Shown here: positions 34,730 to 47,200 of the stretch, one piece after another
How positions within the stretch are numbered: position 1 is the first letter of the stretch
Layout: each line of letters begins with the position of its first letter
DNA from: Prunus persica
Taxonomy: Eukaryota > Streptophyta > Magnoliopsida > Rosales > Rosaceae
Reading direction: 5' to 3'
NCBI RefSeq assembly: GCF_000346465.2
Contig: NC_034014.1
Span: 29,521,777 to 29,585,776 of the forward strand
DNA length: 64,000 bases
The notes under the pieces: model-generated
The model's input: only the letters and a program-made list of their open reading frames with translations
What the model was told of the DNA's origin: nothing
Database searches by the model: none
Program-made: the position numbers and the translations under genes

Positions 34730-37700
34730 ATGGCGGGAAATCCGCCTGAGGGACTTGGAGACGATTTCTTTGAGCAGATCTTGGCGGTGCCACCGTCTTA
34801 TAGTACTGGTGGTGCTGACTCAGCTGGTGGTGGGTATGGAGATGTGGGGTCCATGCCCATGGTGCTGCAGCTAGGCTCTGGTGGGTCTTCTTCAGCTGGT
34901 GGAGGTGGTGGTGGTGGTTCTGGTGGTGGAGGGTACAGAGGAGTTGGGATGGGGATGGGTATGCCTCTGGGGTTAAATTTGGAGCAGGGAGGGTTTATTG
35001 GGCAAGAGAGGTTCAGAGAACTGAGAGAAGAAGTTGAAGCCAATACTAATAACAATATTAACACTCCCAATGTTTCTGCTTCTGTCAGCTCTGCAATGAA
35101 TGTAAGTCTCACTCCACTTTATCTTGATTTTTTTTTTCTCTCTTCTTTTTAAGATTAGGATGTCAATTCTTCTACTTGTTTGATGGATGGGGATTTGCTT
35201 GCCATTCCTGGGCAAGTGGAATTTTCCATGAAAAATTCCTTTGCTGTGCTGCTAGAAAGTATTAGATATGGAGGAAGAAAAAACTGCCCCCTTTCAGTTT
35301 CAGTCAGCTTTCCTTGGAATTTGAAACCTCAGAATCTCTTTCTTTTTGTTCTCTTAATTTTCTGTACTTTTTTTGGGAGAAATTTAGAATCAATCATTTT
35401 TTTTCTCTGGATGTGAGAGTTGAGAACCAGTGAACAAGTATGGATATGCTTGTAAAATGAAGGGTTTTGCAAGGTTAATTTGGCGAATTTGACATGGTTT
35501 TTAGTTGTCGGTGTGGCAGGAAAGAGATTCTGTTCATATGACAAATTTGTTTCCAGCGTTTGGACACTTGCAAAATCACTCACTCCGGCCAACGCCACCC
35601 CCTCCGCAACCTCACCAGGTAAGTTCAACATTTCATAATGACGAAATTGGCCTCTTTCTTTCTTTTAATTAGTAGAAATAGAATCATCATGACATGACAT
35701 CCCGCTGCTTGAACTTTGAAGTCTGTCTAACGCTTGCTATCCATGGCCAATCACGCCATCTCATAAGTAATAACTTTTTTCATTTGGCATAGTTTGATTG
35801 GTTGGGGATAGTGTGCTAACTTTGTTTCATACAAGTTTTTCTAGTATACAAGGGGAGAAAAACTTCATTGCAACGGGTTATTCTCGACCAATAATGCTAT
35901 GTCATGTAAAAATGTTATCACACGTGTCATAGCATTATTAATCAGGATAGCAAAATAGTATTATCCCTGTTTCACAGGAGTCCTTCTCCTTAGAGTGTGA
36001 GGGGTACCTTTGATAATTTTAGAAACAAACAAGGGCTTTGTTTAAGAACTCTAGTAGGTAACGGATGTGTTCTGCACGCGCTTTAAGGAGCGTGAGGGCA
36101 CTTGTTGTAGTAGAAAGTGAAGTGTCCGACAGACAGAAGCCACCATAAACGTGTGAGTTGTTGGAACGTGTGGGAGAGGTCTGCCGTCCGAGGGACTTTG
36201 TGGTCCTTTTGAGTTTCGTTTTCTAATTGCAATCTTTGTCAGTTTAAGATAAACGGCTAATTATGATGAGCACGCGCCTCCGGGAGTGGCCATAGCGCGT
36301 GGGGAACATGCGCTCCTGCTGTCCCTTCACATGGGGTTGACTCCTACCAGTTTGACTTTGTCAACATTTTGACTTCTCGTGATGTTTGCTAATATGGTTT
36401 GGTTCAGCCAATCTTGTAGACAGACTTAGGCAGATTTTGCTGCAGAATTTGGGGACCTGAATTTGAAGTTGTTTTTATATTTTTTCAATTTTTCCTGGAA
36501 TTTTTTAATTGTTTGATGGTTCAGTTGATGGCTCTAAGAGTTGCCTGAGAGTTGGTCAGTTTGGCATGAAAATGTTTTGTGTTTCATTTCTTTATATTTG
36601 GAATTTTGGGTGATTAGACCAATACCTAAAAGAAAGAAAATTGAATGAATATTTTTCTTGCTTGACATTAGAAACATCTTGACTTGTCCAACTAAAAATT
36701 CAGTCATCCTCATCCAAGAATGTACACAGGCTGATGACAAGAATGTACGCAACTAGATGTCAAAACTTAGTTCCGTCAATGTTTTGTTGTTTATCTCTTC
36801 CTCGTAAAGCATTTGATGGAGTATTGAATGGAAAATTGGATAAAGATGTGAAATGACATGTGAGATGGTGTTCCACCATGGACTGTCAGGATTAATCTGG
36901 TGGAAATCCAAATTCAAAAATTGTATCGAGAGCCGAAATATAGTATCTTATGCTGTGCTTTCACTTACCTTATTTTACAGCCATAATTTCCTCAAATTTA
37001 GTCAACATATGAATTAATGAGAAATCAATCTTTACTGATTAAGAGTTCATCATTATATAAAAAACTTTTGATTGTCCTGCTAAATTTTGACATATCTGTA
37101 CTGACTTTGACCTCAACATAGTAATGTATTTAATTCAAACCTTCCAATTATCGAATGATTACGTATATGCCTTAGTTCAAACCGAATACATGTTTGCTAT
37201 TGGATTTTCATCTTCACTTATAATGTATCGATTGTCATAATTTGTTAATCTTGTTGCCGCAGTTTCATAGCCAACCATCACCAGGGCCAGTTGCTGCTGT
37301 CCATCACCCTCCTGCTATCCGCCCAAGGGTCCGAGCAAGACGTGGCCAAGCAACAGATCCCCACAGTATTGCTGAGCGGGTAAACTAGATTTTTTATATT
37401 TAAGAGAACGCTAAAATCTTCTTATTTTTGAAAGTTAGCAGTTAGTTCATTCTCATTGAAGACATCCAAATTGCTTCTGTTTAACTTTGACTAGTAAGAT
37501 AATTCAAGATGACACTCCTGCATACATTTTGAATTAAAATATCAGAACTTCTGGCGTGTGCAATTATTTTGGGACTAATAAAGTAGAGTCTGTTATTTGT
37601 AAGCAATAATTACTTGCTAAAACTTCAAGGCTAGGTTTCTGATGGTGGTTTCCTGTGGTGTACTCCTTTTTCTCTGAGGAGGTTGCAATATGGAAATAAT

Positions 37701-39554
37701 AAAGTAGATACAAACGCATTTGCTAGTCAACCTTTTCTCATGGCAAAGAACTGGATATCTCATGTGGGATCATAACATGGATGATATGTTCTCATATGCA
37801 TATATTCTTCTTACAGTGAACATAGATGCTCTTTGAGAAAAGTAGATGCCTATCCCTAATTAGCATTGAGGGCTGTACTAGTTTTGTAATAACCAAACTG
37901 CTTCTCTGGTAACACTTTAGACTTCATCATGGCATCCATTATCAGGACTTTGATATTATACCACACTCCTATATCCTATGCCTGTTTATTTATTCTATAG
38001 ATAATCATATGTCTAACATACGTTATATGTATATATGTATATATCTTCTTGGTTCAGTTACGCCGGGAAAGAATTGCAGAAAGAATGAAGGCTTTGCAGG
38101 AATTGGTACCCAGTTGTAACAAGGTTAGTGCCTTACAGCGCAGATTTAATACCTTCTCCAGGATGAATTGCATTTTTTTTGTTTCATCATTTCAAATATT
38201 GTAGTCTGCAATTATGATGGTGGAAAATGCCTACCTTTGAAATATAAAATTTACATGTAGTGACACGTTATGTGATCTTTATGCAGACAGATAGGGCAGC
38301 TATGCTTGACGAAATTGTGGACTATGTGAAATTTCTAAGGCTCCAAGTGAAGGTGCTTATCCAAAATTCATATAGATTCAGGATCTCAAAAAGATTTATT
38401 GTAATTCCTGCATCGTTTATTAGCATTTCCTAATCAAAGTAAGCTTAAAAGTTTTGAAAGAATTCTTAGTTTTTTCGGATGCTTTATCAAATGTGTCTTC
38501 ATAAAAAACCCTTTTTCTGCACAAATGCTTAAAAGTCTTTATTGAATTCATCATTGTTTCAAAAACTTGTACCAAATTCCAATGTCTTCCAATTTCCAAA
38601 GTCTTCACCACAATGTAGGTCCCAGTCATGATGCATAGCCCAGGCATCATTAAAGGCATTGAGACTTTCTTTATATGAAGTAGTTATTTTGTCAAACCTG
38701 AAATGACTTTGTCTGGTTGGAACCTCTAGAATTCAATGAAGTCATAATCAAATAGCAAAGGACACAAAACTTTCTTCAATTTTTGTAGTTTATTTATTTA
38801 TTTTCTGGGTAATGGATCTAATTTTCTTTATGCTGAAACAGGTATTGAGCATGAGTAGACTTGGGGGAGCAGGTGCAGTGGCTCAGCTTGTTGCTGATGT
38901 ACCCCTATCAGCAGTCGAGGTAGTCAAGCCCAAACCTGTTGTTACTTGATCTTATTTTTTCTCAGCGCATTTTTTGGATTGATCATATTAATTATGCATG
39001 TAGCTTATTTTTTACATGTATCAACTACTATATATATGATATTCATCCAGGCATTTAACCTTTAAAAATGTACATATATAATGCCAGGACAATATACATA
39101 ATTATAGTCATTAGTAAGCTAGGATCATAGAGATAGGTTTCCTTTAGATCATTATTAAGCTTGATGAACAGTTTAAAACCTACCGAAATCCTTTAGTAAA
39201 AACCATTCTGATAAAAATGAGAGTAGTCTATGTACTAAATCTTCCCCTTTCTGTCTAACAGTATTTTGACTATTTTCTGTTTCTTGTTACTATCCACCAA
39301 CTTTGGATACTTTTGGAATGAAGGGAGAGGGCATTGAAGGAGGAACCAATCAACAAGCATGGGAGAAGTGGTCTAATGATGGAACAGAGCAACAAGTAGC
39401 TAAGCTGATGGAGGAGGATGTAGGAGCTGCCATGCAATTCCTTCAGGCCAAGGCACTCTGCATCATGCCAATATCACTTGCCCCTGCGATCTTCCGGACA
39501 CATCAACCGGACGCAACGACACTGGTCAAGCCAGAATCAAACTCCTCTTCATAG
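34730..39554 (+). CDS. UNE12-like basic helix-loop-helix transcription factor
   Basis: Nuclear bHLH of 342 aa in seven exons: 34730-35101, 35520-35618, 37263-37379, 38058-38123, 38287-38352, 38842-38919 and 39324-39554. The domain runs [55 protein letters not shown] and [14 protein letters not shown]191, E195 and R199 give the H-E-R pattern expected to bind CANNTG, especially G-boxes. The N-terminal [17 protein letters not shown] and the C-terminal [20 protein letters not shown] and [13 protein letters not shown] blocks are diagnostic of the UNE12/bHLH7 subgroup, whose UNE12 member acts in embryo-sac fertilisation and later in temperature responses. Exon 1 carries a glycine/serine run (about 34890-34945). 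The acceptor before exon 7 has a weak pyrimidine tract, so that boundary is the least certain. Confidence 0.94.
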
Positions 39555-40269
39555 GCTCCAACAAAATATGCAATAGCACATGCCCATCAATGACTCCGAG
39601 CACGCTTCTGGGACCCCAACCTAATTTTACTCAAGAGTCATGACAGTGGGTATTTTGTAGTCTGGTCAAGTTTATAACTCATTAGAAGTGACAATCAAGT
39701 CGCTGCAACTGTTCACTCTTTTTCGTTGGAGTTTTGTCAAACAAGGGACTGATTGTCATGCCTAGGTAGAATTGTGAGGCACTTGATGTATTTTGCATAG
39801 GAAGCCTAGGGAAGAATTTTCAAAAGCCAATTTGATGTTTTCCTCTTGTAATATCAATGGTGGGGTTAGTTGAGTGTGACCAAAAATGTTGGTGGTGGGA
39901 GCTCTTTCAATTTCCTTATGTGGATAATGGGATATGGGACCATTTAAAAGGGATGGAGGGGTATGTGTATGATGTATTTTCAGAAAATTTTAATGCAAGT
40001 TGGAAGTAGAAAATGGTTGTTTGTCTTATAAAGTTTTGTTGGAAGCTTCTGGTTCTAAGAAATATATATCTGTATATATATATATATATAATAGTGATGG
40101 AACTGAGTTTGTTATTTTCTTTAAAAGTGAGGTGAGTCATTTTTTTCAAATTTGCTGAATCATTATTGAAGAGAAAGTTTATTGGGCGGAAAGAGTAGAA
40201 AATGACATCTTCTATAAAAAAAGATGGTCACATTTTCTCTCAATTTGGTTAACTTTTTATTTTTTTTAC

Positions 40270-40480
40270 TTTTTTCTTTATGAAAAAAAGCTTAGGGAGA
40301 AGGGAGGTTATCCATTTCACGGTTAGGGCATACTAAGACCTCTTTGAGGACTTACAGAGGGGATCTTAGCCTTTTTTTCTAGTTTTTACAAATTACTTAC
40401 CAAGAGCGATTGTCGGTAACAAGACTCGAACTTAGGCCTAAATAGCGAAGATAACGATCATTACCAACTCAATCAACCCT
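40270..40480 (-). mobile_element. Possible tRNA-derived SINE remnant
   Basis: Read on the minus strand, a GATTGAGTTGGTAATGATC stretch resembles a tRNA A-box, and AAGTTCGAGTCTTG about 40 bases later resembles a B-box (consensus GGTTCGANTCC). The order and spacing fit an RNA polymerase III promoter at the head of a SINE. The rest is anonymous, ending near a poly-T/A tract at 40258-40290. No target-site duplication was confirmed. Confidence 0.4.
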
Positions 40481-41219
40481 CAATTTGGTTCACTCTATAC
40501 ACGACAATGAGGTGAAGCTTGAGAGATAATAAATAATAAAAAATTTCATTTTCTTTTTCTTTTTTTATTTGTTGGGCAAGATCCCACAATCTAGTCCTAC
40601 ATTGATTAGACGGCAAAGTTGGAGTTTCCCGAACAAAACCAATTTGGGCTTTGACCATATTTGGACCCCTTGGCCCATTTACCTGTAAGGTAATTTAGGG
40701 CTCTCTGATATTGATCAAAACAGTTAGTGTACTCCCACTCAAAATATGCCATATGTAATTTTTTAAATAAATTAATTATTCTTTGTTACAGCTTGACTTA
40801 ATTTTTATCCGCTGAAATAAATTAGAAAAATAAAAAACTTAAGAAAAAATAAAAAAGAAAGGAGAATATCCCAGCAATTCTACCCACACGCCACCCCTCT
40901 GTCGTCTTCTTCCGACTGCCATCAACAGTCATTAGTCACACAAGTAAGAGAACCAAATCCCCATAGCCTAATAAATTGTTGCAACCAGGAAACTACGTCA
41001 TCATTTTCAATGAATCTTAATATCTGATGGAGATATTAGATCCAATAACAATCAACCCTTTCCATATCAATTTCATGCTAGTCGATTTGTAGCCTGTTTG
41101 TCACAGGCCCACCTCCCATCCCAACCTTCTTCACATCTGCTAGTGAGACCTTCATCAATGATAAAATATACATGAATCTTGGGGTAGTCACCAAAAGGTT
41201 GAGAAAATTGCAGAACAGC

Positions 41220-41222
<3 letters not shown>

Positions 41223-41255
<33 letters not shown>
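41223..41255. repeat. GA dinucleotide microsatellite
   Basis: GA repeat of 33 bases, about 330 bases upstream of the PPR start. Confidence 0.95.
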
Positions 41256-41258
<3 letters not shown>

Positions 41259-41585
41259 AAAAGAGGGAGCCCTAAACCAGAGCGGCGGTGCGGGGTAAGC
41301 TTGTTTATTTTCAATGTTTATTTTCTTAATTTTATTTTCAAGGGTAAAAATTAGGTTAAAGTCCAGTTGTAAAATAAAATTTGAGCACGTGGCATATTTT
41401 GAATGGGAGTATCATTAGCTCATGTGGTAATACAGATCGTCTAGGAGAGGGTTTCAAAAGTTTCAGCCATGATTGGTGAGTGTTCCTACAATTGACCAAT
41501 TAAACAGAAGGATATCATTCCTGAAATTCTGTGTGATAGTTGTTGACAGACAGTGAGTATTTGAGTATTTGCTGTATTTTTCTGT

Positions 41586-43439
41586 ATGTACCAATATTGT
41601 CGAGGCATCCGCCTCTTGAGTTCAACTTCAACGAGCGGGAGAATCCACTGGGATCCAACTGTTGCCCTCGAACTCAATCACCCAACTCTTATATTGCTCG
41701 AAAAATGCAGGACAAGGTACCATTTCAAACAGATTTTGGGGCAGATGATGAGGACCTGTCTAATTGGTCAGACATTTCCCATGAGCAGGCTTCTCACATT
41801 CTCAGCCATCTCACACCCTGATAATTTAGACATGGCTATCCTTCTTTTCAATCACTATACTCCTAATCCCAATCTTTACATTTATAATTCTATGATTTCT
41901 GCTTTATCTTTCTCTAAAAGCCAACCGTTTGCCGTATACAATTCCATGCTCCACTCTGGTATATGCCCAGATAAACACACCCTTCTTTACTTACTCCAAG
42001 CGTCCACATGCGTATCAGAGGCAAAGCAGCTCCACAGCCATGCCGTTGTTACAGGTTTGTTGTCACATGGATACCTGCAGAACACCCTCACCAAGATATA
42101 TATGGAAGAAGGACAAATGGGGCTTGCTTGCCAGGTTTTCCGTGATGTGCCAACACCAGATCCAGTCTTATTCAATATCATGATTGTTGGTTATGCCAAG
42201 ATGGGATATTGTTCAGAAGCTCTTCAACTGTTCTATGAAATGGTGGGTTTGGGTCTTAAGCCTGACGAGTTTACCATTTTAGGACTTCTTATATCTTGTG
42301 GACTATTAGGAGATTCCCGACTGGGAATGTCTGTTCATGCATGGATTGAGAGGAGGACCATCACTTCTTCAAATTTGATCTTGGGTAATGCTCTTTTAAA
42401 CATGTATGTGAAATGGAATAAATTGGAGCTTGCTCAAAGTATCTTTAATGCTTTAGTGGATAAGGATATCGTGTCATGGAACACCATGACTGCAGGATAT
42501 GCCAAGGTTGGCAAATTAGAACTTGCCCGCACTTATTTCAAGCAAATGCCTAGAAGAGATCTTGTTTCTTGGAATTCATTAATTGCTGGCTATGCCAAGA
42601 AGGGTGATTACACGATGGCGGTGAAGGTATTCAACAACATGATTAGGGTGAATGTGAGGCCTGACAATATCACTCTGGTTAATTTGGTCTCTGCTGCAGC
42701 AGAAATTGGAGCACTAGACCAAGGAAAACGGATTCATGGCTTGATTGTGAGGCTGCAGTTGAAAATAGATGTATTTTTGGGTTCAGCATTAATAGACATG
42801 TACTGCAAGGCTGGAAGTATTGAAAGAGCCTTCATGGTCTTCAGGGGACTGACAGAGAAAGATGTTACCATATGGACGACAATGATCACTGGATTTGGAT
42901 TCCATGGTGACGGAAACAAATCTCTGGATCTGTTTTCTGAGATGCAGAGAGTTTTATTGCCAAATGGGGTGACTCTTGTTGCCGTTCTTACAGCTTGTAG
43001 TCATAGTGGACTTGTGGATGAAGGGCTAAATATATTCTACAATATGAAGAATAATTTTGATATCGAACCAGGAGTTGAGCACTATGGGTGTCTAGTGGAT
43101 CTTTTATGTCGATCGGGGAGATTGGTAGAGGCAAAAGCTGTGATTGAAAAGATGCCAATGAAGCCAAGTCGAAACATCTGGGGAGCAATGCTGAGTGCTT
43201 GTAGAGCTCTTGGAGACATGGAACTAGCTGAAATAGCTTCAGCAGAGCTACTCAAGTTAGAGCCTGAGAAAGAGGGAGGATACATTTTGATGTCTAATAT
43301 GTATGCTGCTTGTGGGAGGTGGAGCTACTCAGATAAGATTAGAGAAATAATGGAAATCAGGGGAGTGAAGAAGACCGCAGGTTGCAGTAGTGTAATTGTT
43401 GATGGAGTTATCCATGACTTTGTTGTTGCTACAATATGA
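41586..43439 (+). CDS. Pentatricopeptide repeat protein, PLS class with E motif, altered C-terminus
   Basis: Intronless frame of 617 aa from the ATG at 41586; the true start could be slightly different because the first 55 residues lack another Met. Expected to act on organelle RNA. Ordered PPR repeats are visible from about residue 95, for example PDPVLFNIMIVGYAKMGY, KPDEFTILGLLISCG, DIVSWNTMTAGYAKVGK, RDLVSWNSLIAGYAKKGD, RPDNITLVNLVSAAAEIGA, IDVFLGSALIDMYCKAGS and DVTIWTTMITGFGFHGD, then an E motif (GGYILMSNMYAACGRW, KKTAGCSSVIVDGVIHDFV). No DYW domain. The last two residues and the stop codon lie inside a 78-bp duplicate of the gene's own coding sequence, so the C-terminus after HDFVVA seems to have been replaced. 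The E-class region would normally continue for some residues; function may be kept or reduced. Confidence 0.9.
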   Translation: MYQYCRGIRLLSSTSTSGRIHWDPTVALELNHPTLILLEKCRTRYHFKQILGQMMRTCLIGQTFPMSRLLTFSAISHPDNLDMAILLFNHYTPNPNLYIYNSMISALSFSKSQPFAVYNSMLHSGICPDKHTLLYLLQASTCVSEAKQLHSHAVVTGLLSHGYLQNTLTKIYMEEGQMGLACQVFRDVPTPDPVLFNIMIVGYAKMGYCSEALQLFYEMVGLGLKPDEFTILGLLISCGLLGDSRLGMSVHAWIERRTITSSNLILGNALLNMYVKWNKLELAQSIFNALVDKDIVSWNTMTAGYAKVGKLELARTYFKQMPRRDLVSWNSLIAGYAKKGDYTMAVKVFNNMIRVNVRPDNITLVNLVSAAAEIGALDQGKRIHGLIVRLQLKIDVFLGSALIDMYCKAGSIERAFMVFRGLTEKDVTIWTTMITGFGFHGDGNKSLDLFSEMQRVLLPNGVTLVAVLTACSHSGLVDEGLNIFYNMKNNFDIEPGVEHYGCLVDLLCRSGRLVEAKAVIEKMPMKPSRNIWGAMLSACRALGDMELAEIASAELLKLEPEKEGGYILMSNMYAACGRWSYSDKIREIMEIRGVKKTAGCSSVIVDGVIHDFVVATI

Positions 43440-43506
43440 AGAATAATTTTGATATCGAACCAGGAGTTGAGCACTATGGGTGTCTAGTGGATCTTTTATG
43501 TCGATC
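43429..43506 (+). repeat. 78-bp exact direct duplicate of PPR coding sequence
   Basis: Bases 43429-43506 are identical to 43037-43114, 392 bp upstream in the PPR repeat encoding YNMKNNFDIEPGVEHYGC and following residues. In the second copy the reading frame differs and meets a stop at once, ending the gene. No inverted repeats or target-site duplication are seen, so replication slippage or template switching is more likely than transposition. Confidence 0.95.
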
Positions 43507-44272
43507 TCGACAATGTTGCTGGAACCATGTTGATTTTAGACTTTGAGGAGCCTTATTTTTTACGTTGATGTAGAGATTGCATTGCATATTTCTAGTTATG
43601 TAAATATCAAACTCTTATTTGCTATCATTTGTTGAATCTTACATATTCTTCTGCCTGTTCTCTATGTTCTTTTCTGGAGAATTGTCCTTCCGCGGGAGCA
43701 TTAAGATTCTGTCTTTTTATTATATCATCCCATTCGTATAGTGTAATTTACTACAGTAACTATAAAAATAGTTCTAAAAGAATACATCAGTAGTGAAGAG
43801 TTTTCATATCCTTGGACAGTTGAGAACTGAGCTTTACTCCAGCGGAAATAAAATGTCTACAAAGTATATCCAATTAAGCCTGATCTGTACAACAACAACA
43901 CCCCTTGGTCTTCAAATTAGCAGAAAATATCCAAAATATTGTACACCCTAGTATCAGAAGATCCAAATATAAAAATATATAAAAGGCCCCCTCCACTCCC
44001 TCCTCACAGCATCGATCTCTGTTAGTTCTGCAAGTGCATTCCTAAAGGCAGTCATCTCCCCGTCAACTCTGCAATCACCCATTTAATCATCATCTCAACA
44101 CACATCCAGTGGCCAGATTTGCTCTCCTCCCTGATACAAGTTTCTCCTGCAACTAATTGGGAGATCCCAAAAAAATGGAATGGAACACAAGCCATGATCA
44201 GTCCGCGTAAACTCATTGAGATTAATCTCAAATGAAATTTTACTAAAAAATATCTCTGGGTGACCAAACCAA
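43507..44272. other. Convergent 3' ends of the PPR and MED14 genes
   Basis: About 770 bp between the plus-strand PPR and minus-strand MED14 stops. Probably two 3'UTRs; no other gene. Confidence 0.5.
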
Positions 44273-47200
44273 TCATGTCGCCCCCGAGCTTGCACTAACC
44301 CCACCACCGTCCCTCAACCCTTGAAGCCACATATGTAGTGTTCTTTGCACGTAGTCAGCAACAATTCTTAACCTTCCTTGACTGCTGTCTCCTCCGGAAC
44401 TACCATTAAGTTCCACAGTTCGAGCAACCTTGTTTTTACATTTTTCCCAATCATCAATTCGCAACCAGCAAGCTCGACCTCCATGGCTTCCTTCCATGCC
44501 AAGAAAGGACACATTAGGATTTTCACCAAATGCATATCTCAACCTCACTGAGACACAGTATGGCAACCATGCTGCACCACCAGCAGCATTTATGTGAGGT
44601 ATGTGAGCAGGATCAAGAACAAGAGTCAGTGCAAAATCAACAGAGTTATGAGGCCGATCATAATGGATATTGCTTTTGGCAACAGATGAATTATCTGAGT
44701 TCTCATCCATACTCGAGCCAGCATGATTTTCAAGGCATAATTCAATACGGGGTTTTTGAGCAGGTGCTCCATCTCCCCCTTGTGCCTGGGCGAGTCCTTT
44801 TTTCCATGCTATTAATTTCAAGAATTCTCGTAGAACTGATATGGGTAAGGTGAGAAGAGTGATGAATGACGCCACACGAGAAGCATCATAAGGCTCTGAC
44901 GCAACGCGTCGACTGAAGTAGTCACATATTTCTCCTATTTCAGATGGAGATAATTCCTCTTGAGCAGTAGTTGAATTTGGCTGCTGTTGCTGTTGCTGTT
45001 GCTGCTGCTGATGATGGAACCGTTTCACACTCAGTACTTGAAGAAGGAGTTGAACTCTGTGAACACTTACTGCAAATACATACCCACTGCAGAAACACAA
45101 GCAATCAGAAAAACTCTCTGAGGGCCACATAATTAACTGAAAATAATCTGGTACAGGTAGTGAACATAAACAATTTGCATTTCCATCTCGTCTGGATGTT
45201 TATTTATTTTTCTTTTTTTGGGCATCTTTTATATTGATTTTCTTTTTCATCATAAGATAAAAATGAGAATAAGTCATCATCAAAAAAACAAATAATGATT
45301 GGGTTAAAAAGCACTTACCCAACAAAGAACCGCAAGGCAGGCTGCTCCTGGTCTAAATTTAGAAGTGCACCTTCATTGTCTTTCAAAATTGACCCCAAAA
45401 TCTCTTTCAAAAGATCCGGTAGCTGGGCAAATAGCCATAGAACCCCAAGGTACTTGAGAATACCTCTTAGCACCTTTTTAAGCGCAACTAGAGGAACCCA
45501 ACCACCTCCATACCCCCCATCATCTCCAAGACCAATAATGGCTGTATTCAGTTCTCCTCTCACATGAGCAGGGACACCCGGACCGGGGGATCTACGTAAA
45601 GGCATCCCTGAGCTCACAACAGCCAAATTTGAGGACACCGGAGAAGCATTTCCAACACGGTTTAAAACAGCAACTTGGTTGCCTGTCCTAGACATTGCCG
45701 CAGAACCAGGGAGGTTAACCCTATTTCCATTTACAGCAGACAGTTGGGAACCTGAAGTTGGGTTTTGACTGATTGAACTTGCCAGTCCTGTCTGTTGACC
45801 AGCAGTGAAATTAGTATCTAAACCATTCAATTCTTGAGCCACATGCTCCATAATAAATGGCCTAAACTGTGGGCAAGGTAATGACCCTCCAACTGAAGGA
45901 CCCCCCTTGGGTGGTGTTGCTGGTTGCAACCAAACCTGATCTCCTGCAAAACAGCGCATGTCAACTGCAAAGTGCTTCCGATATATAATTCGTATCCAGT
46001 AGGGGCCGCGTAGCACAACAGAAACATCAATGGGCAACAGTGAACTGGGTACAATGCCAGGTCCACCTCGGCCAGCAGCAGCTAACACTGCAGCCCCATG
46101 GAGGCTATGATTTGCAAGAGGCCCTGTAGCAGTAGACGAAACAGAGTTACCCATAGGGCCAGAAGGGGACTGACTGGCATTTGTGGTTGAACTAGTTGGC
46201 ATTAGACCCTGGGATGGTGACTGCCCCACAAGTTTCGGAATTGAAGAGAGAACTGCTCCTCCAGGGACCCCTGGAATAGGACTAGCTCTTGCAGGTCGTG
46301 TTGCAGCTGCAAGAGCATGCAAGGGACCTGCAGTGAGGCGAATGCAGTCCAAAAGTGATGCAACTTCAGCTCCATTTATGAAATCTTCCAGAAACTGTAG
46401 AGAACAGAAAAGGCTATCTTAATGAATGCAAATATTTATAAAGAGAAACAAATTGGGGGAAAAGTATAAAGTTAAACCCATGATATACAAACCAAAGACA
46501 TAATAAATCTATGTTGCCCGAATGCATCTGTCAAAATCTAAATTGAAAAGAATTTGGTCATACAATTTGACGTCATCCTTGGTAAAGCAACTTCAATATA
46601 ATTATGCATTTCTGTCTTTTATACTTTTTCTACTGTTATGAAAAGCTTTGAAAGGCACTGAGCAAAATTCTAATCCAATTTCTCGGAACTTTTGCATGGC
46701 AACACCAGAAAAAAAAAATTTGAAAATTATATTTTGAAATCTTAAGAAAAAGGGCTTCTATTAATTTCTTAAAAGATGGCAGGGAGAGGCACAACAACTG
46801 GAAGGAACAAGTGCAGAGGACGCATTCAGGACTCAATTTCACATAAACTAAACTTAAGATTAATAAACTTGAGGTTACACCAAATATCAATCATTAAAAT
46901 TGCTAAAAGAAATAACAAAACAATTAGAAAAATGTGAATGTACCTTGGTATGCGGCCAAAGTTGGTCAGGAGATACATGCATAGTACAACCTTCTTTGCC
47001 TGATTCCCACTCGACAACAAAGCGAGCTAGGACACCTGATCCAAAACTGAACCAGAGACTCATAAGTCCAACTGCCTCAATTCTAAATGCCCTTCTCATT
47101 TGTTCAGATAGTCTATCAGCTGCCTCAAAAGAACCTTTGACTCCTGGTGCTTTAAAATCAGAGTGTGTATTACTTTCTTCTGGCTTCTCATCTGCTCTTA

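Larger units (their letters stand above)
39555..41585. other. Intergenic DNA with SINE-like remains
   Basis: The left part is the bHLH 3'UTR. A TA/ATAG microsatellite lies near 40060-40091. A possible tRNA-derived SINE is listed at 40270-40480. No protein gene is recognised before the PPR start at 41586. Confidence 0.45.

Noticed and set aside
35880..35950. Inverted repeat around AATAATGCTATG in a bHLH intron
   Set aside because: The arms match well over only about 13 bases and ends or target duplications cannot be set, so I do not list it as an element.
44530..44853. Plus-strand open frame of 107 codons
   Set aside because: Antisense shadow of MED14 exon 8, which is a clear family match on the other strand.
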